64,000 bases of DNA from Rachycentron canadum (lineage: Eukaryota; Chordata; Actinopteri; Carangiformes; Rachycentridae), in the NCBI GenBank assembly GCA_038496675.1, contig CM076653.1, positions 24,256,148 through 24,320,147 on the forward strand, in the 5' to 3' direction. Both the position numbers and the translations under genes were made by a program. The notes beneath the pieces were generated by a model. The model did not search any database. It had not been told where the DNA came from and was given only the letters and a program-made list of their open reading frames with translations. Numbering within the stretch: position 1 is the stretch's first letter; each line of letters begins with the position of its first letter. Below are positions 63,060 to 64,000 of the stretch, piece after piece.

Positions 63060-63144
63060 TGTCCTGTGTGTAGCCTGCTAGCTCAGCGGCGGGATGACGT
63101 ATGGTGTTTTCTTGTCAATAAAGTTACTACAACAACAACAAAAA

Positions 63145-63168
63145 ATGTCGGCGGCGGCGGCTCTCCAG
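63145..63168 (+). CDS. Possible 8-codon first coding exon of a divergent plus-strand gene
   Basis: ATG TCG GCG GCG GCG GCT CTC CAG is followed directly by gtgtgtg, which could be a donor. It lies 86 bases from the THAP ATG on the opposite strand, so the GC-rich stretch between (with a TGACGTA word at 63096-63102) could be a bidirectional promoter. An Ala-rich start with an immediate donor is common in vertebrate first exons. Very short, so it may be chance. Confidence 0.25.
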
Positions 63169-63324
63169 GTGTGTGCGGGGTATGGATGTATGATGTAGCG
63201 GTGAGCCGGACTGGAGACACGGCGGAGGGCGGTGACTGTGGCCGTGACATCACATCCTGACGGAAGACCCGACGTCCTGTTTTCGTGGGGGGGGTCCACA
63301 CACTTTATTGATACCTTTATAGTA

Positions 63325-63550
63325 GGTGGCATGGTGGAACAGTGGTTAGCGCCGCTGCCTGGCTGGGTTCGATTCCTGATTTCTGTGTGTTTGCATATTC
63401 CCCCTGGCCTGGTGGGTCTTTTTCCCCCTCCGGACACATCTGGGTTTGCTCTAAACTGCCCGTGAGTGTGAATGGTCTCTGTATGTCTAAGGTCGGTGAC
63501 CTGTCCAAGGTGAACCCCTCCCCCGCCCACTGTCAGCTGGGATTGACTCC
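63325..63550 (+). mobile_element. tRNA-derived SINE (second family)
   Basis: A head ggtggcatggtggaacagtg, then gttagc and a box-B-like gggttcgattcct, is followed by a body with gtgtgtttgcatattccccc, tctaaactgcccgtgagtgt, ggtgacctgtccaaggtgaa and cccactgtcagctgggattg. This is the usual order of a very common teleost SINE. It lies between the two THAP exons and accounts for the long open frames there on both strands. Confidence 0.8.
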
Positions 63551-63869
63551 ATTTATAGAGGGGCCCGGGGTTTTATGGGCCCCTGATATAAAGGAGTATC
63601 ATTTATTTTCACTCCTTTTTCATTAATATGTAGGATAAAGACAGGAGGGGTAATTGCAAATGTTTTGGTCATGGGTTTCAAACACTTTCTGTAGTAACAC
63701 AAAGGAAAATCTGTGAGTCTGGGGTCTAACTTTAATCATTTAAGGGGTCCTTGAACTGAGAAAAGTGGTTATACAGCATCTTGACCTGCTGTATGATCAA
63801 TAAAGACATTATGTGGTTTTTGATACTATGAGAAAAACACCACAAGCGATTTTAAGGTGCAGTACTCAC

Positions 63870-64000
63870 CGTTGCAGTGCTTGGGGCTGTGTCCCGGATT
63901 GTCGGGATGGACCCTTTCTTCAGTATTAATTTAGAAACAACTCCAGCATCATACTGTCTCTGGTTGGGCACACACTCTGGAGCAAAATGTGCTGTACACA
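63870..64000 (-). CDS. Second THAP-domain exon, partial, running off the window edge
   Basis: The minus strand from the right edge reads the C-terminal half of a THAP domain: C-T-A-H zinc ligands, then FAPECVPNQRQYDAG, VSKLILKKGSIPTIRD and APSTAT, ending at a gtgagt donor (exon edge 63870) in phase 0. It aligns with CSAHFSVDCFLNQAQYNAG...SVPTLLG of the neighbouring THAP exon, so it is a tandem duplicate. Its N-terminal half lies beyond 64000. Whether it belongs to its own gene or is an alternative first exon of the 60859-63059 gene is open; no separate downstream exons were found between 63060 and 63869. Confidence 0.8.

Noticed and set aside
63078..63530. 150-codon minus-strand frame
   Set aside because: Mostly SINE sequence and GC-rich promoter; not an exon of the THAP gene.
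1..64000. CRISPR arrays, operons, phage or plasmid functions
   Set aside because: All supported genes are intron-containing vertebrate genes; no regularly spaced repeats of the CRISPR type are present.

Overview
The window is nuclear genomic DNA of a ray-finned (teleost) fish, probably a spiny-rayed one. It is AT-rich and intron-rich, with many CA/TG and TA microsatellites and fish-type tRNA-derived SINEs. Every large gene is a vertebrate gene split by GT-AG introns, so real genes were read exon by exon with splice phase, not as long open frames.

Layout, left to right: (1) 168-8430 (+), the last exons of ptk2 (focal adhesion kinase): tail and FAT domain, a 9-nt Pro-Trp-Arg microexon, and a candidate internal promoter and first exon. 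(2) 11365-12962 (-), a small three-exon Ly6/uPAR-type GPI-anchored protein gene, convergent with ptk2. (3) 15218-20832 (-), complete clptm1l in 17 exons. (4) 21852-26065 (+), a TATA-driven gene for a 303-residue acidic nuclear-looking protein I do not recognise, with odd extra 3' exons and a perfect 27-bp hairpin in the 3' region. (5) 27856-35260 (+), complete mrs2 (mitochondrial Mg2+ channel) in 12 exons, with a tRNA-Arg(UCG) gene on the minus strand in one intron. (6) 38374-45067 (+), sdc2 (syndecan-2) in 5 exons, with an assembly gap in its last intron. (7) 49954-57234 (+), cpq (carboxypeptidase Q), nine coding exons; the last exon is not found in the window. (8) 60859-63059 (-), a three-exon THAP-domain gene. 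A second THAP exon (63870-64000) runs off the right edge, and a decayed copy of the last THAP exon lies at about 58565-58825.

The genes do not form one pathway. sdc2-cpq adjacency is also found in mammals (human 8q22). A Ly6 gene close to ptk2 resembles human 8q24.3, where PTK2 and the LY6 cluster are neighbours. The strongest unusual signals are the PWR microexon and internal promoter of ptk2, the unrecognised acidic gene with its hairpin and possible alternative reading frame, the duplicated THAP first exons with matching splice phase, and an in-frame 120-nt intron in clptm1l. All gene calls come from reading translated exons and remembered family sequence; no database search was run.
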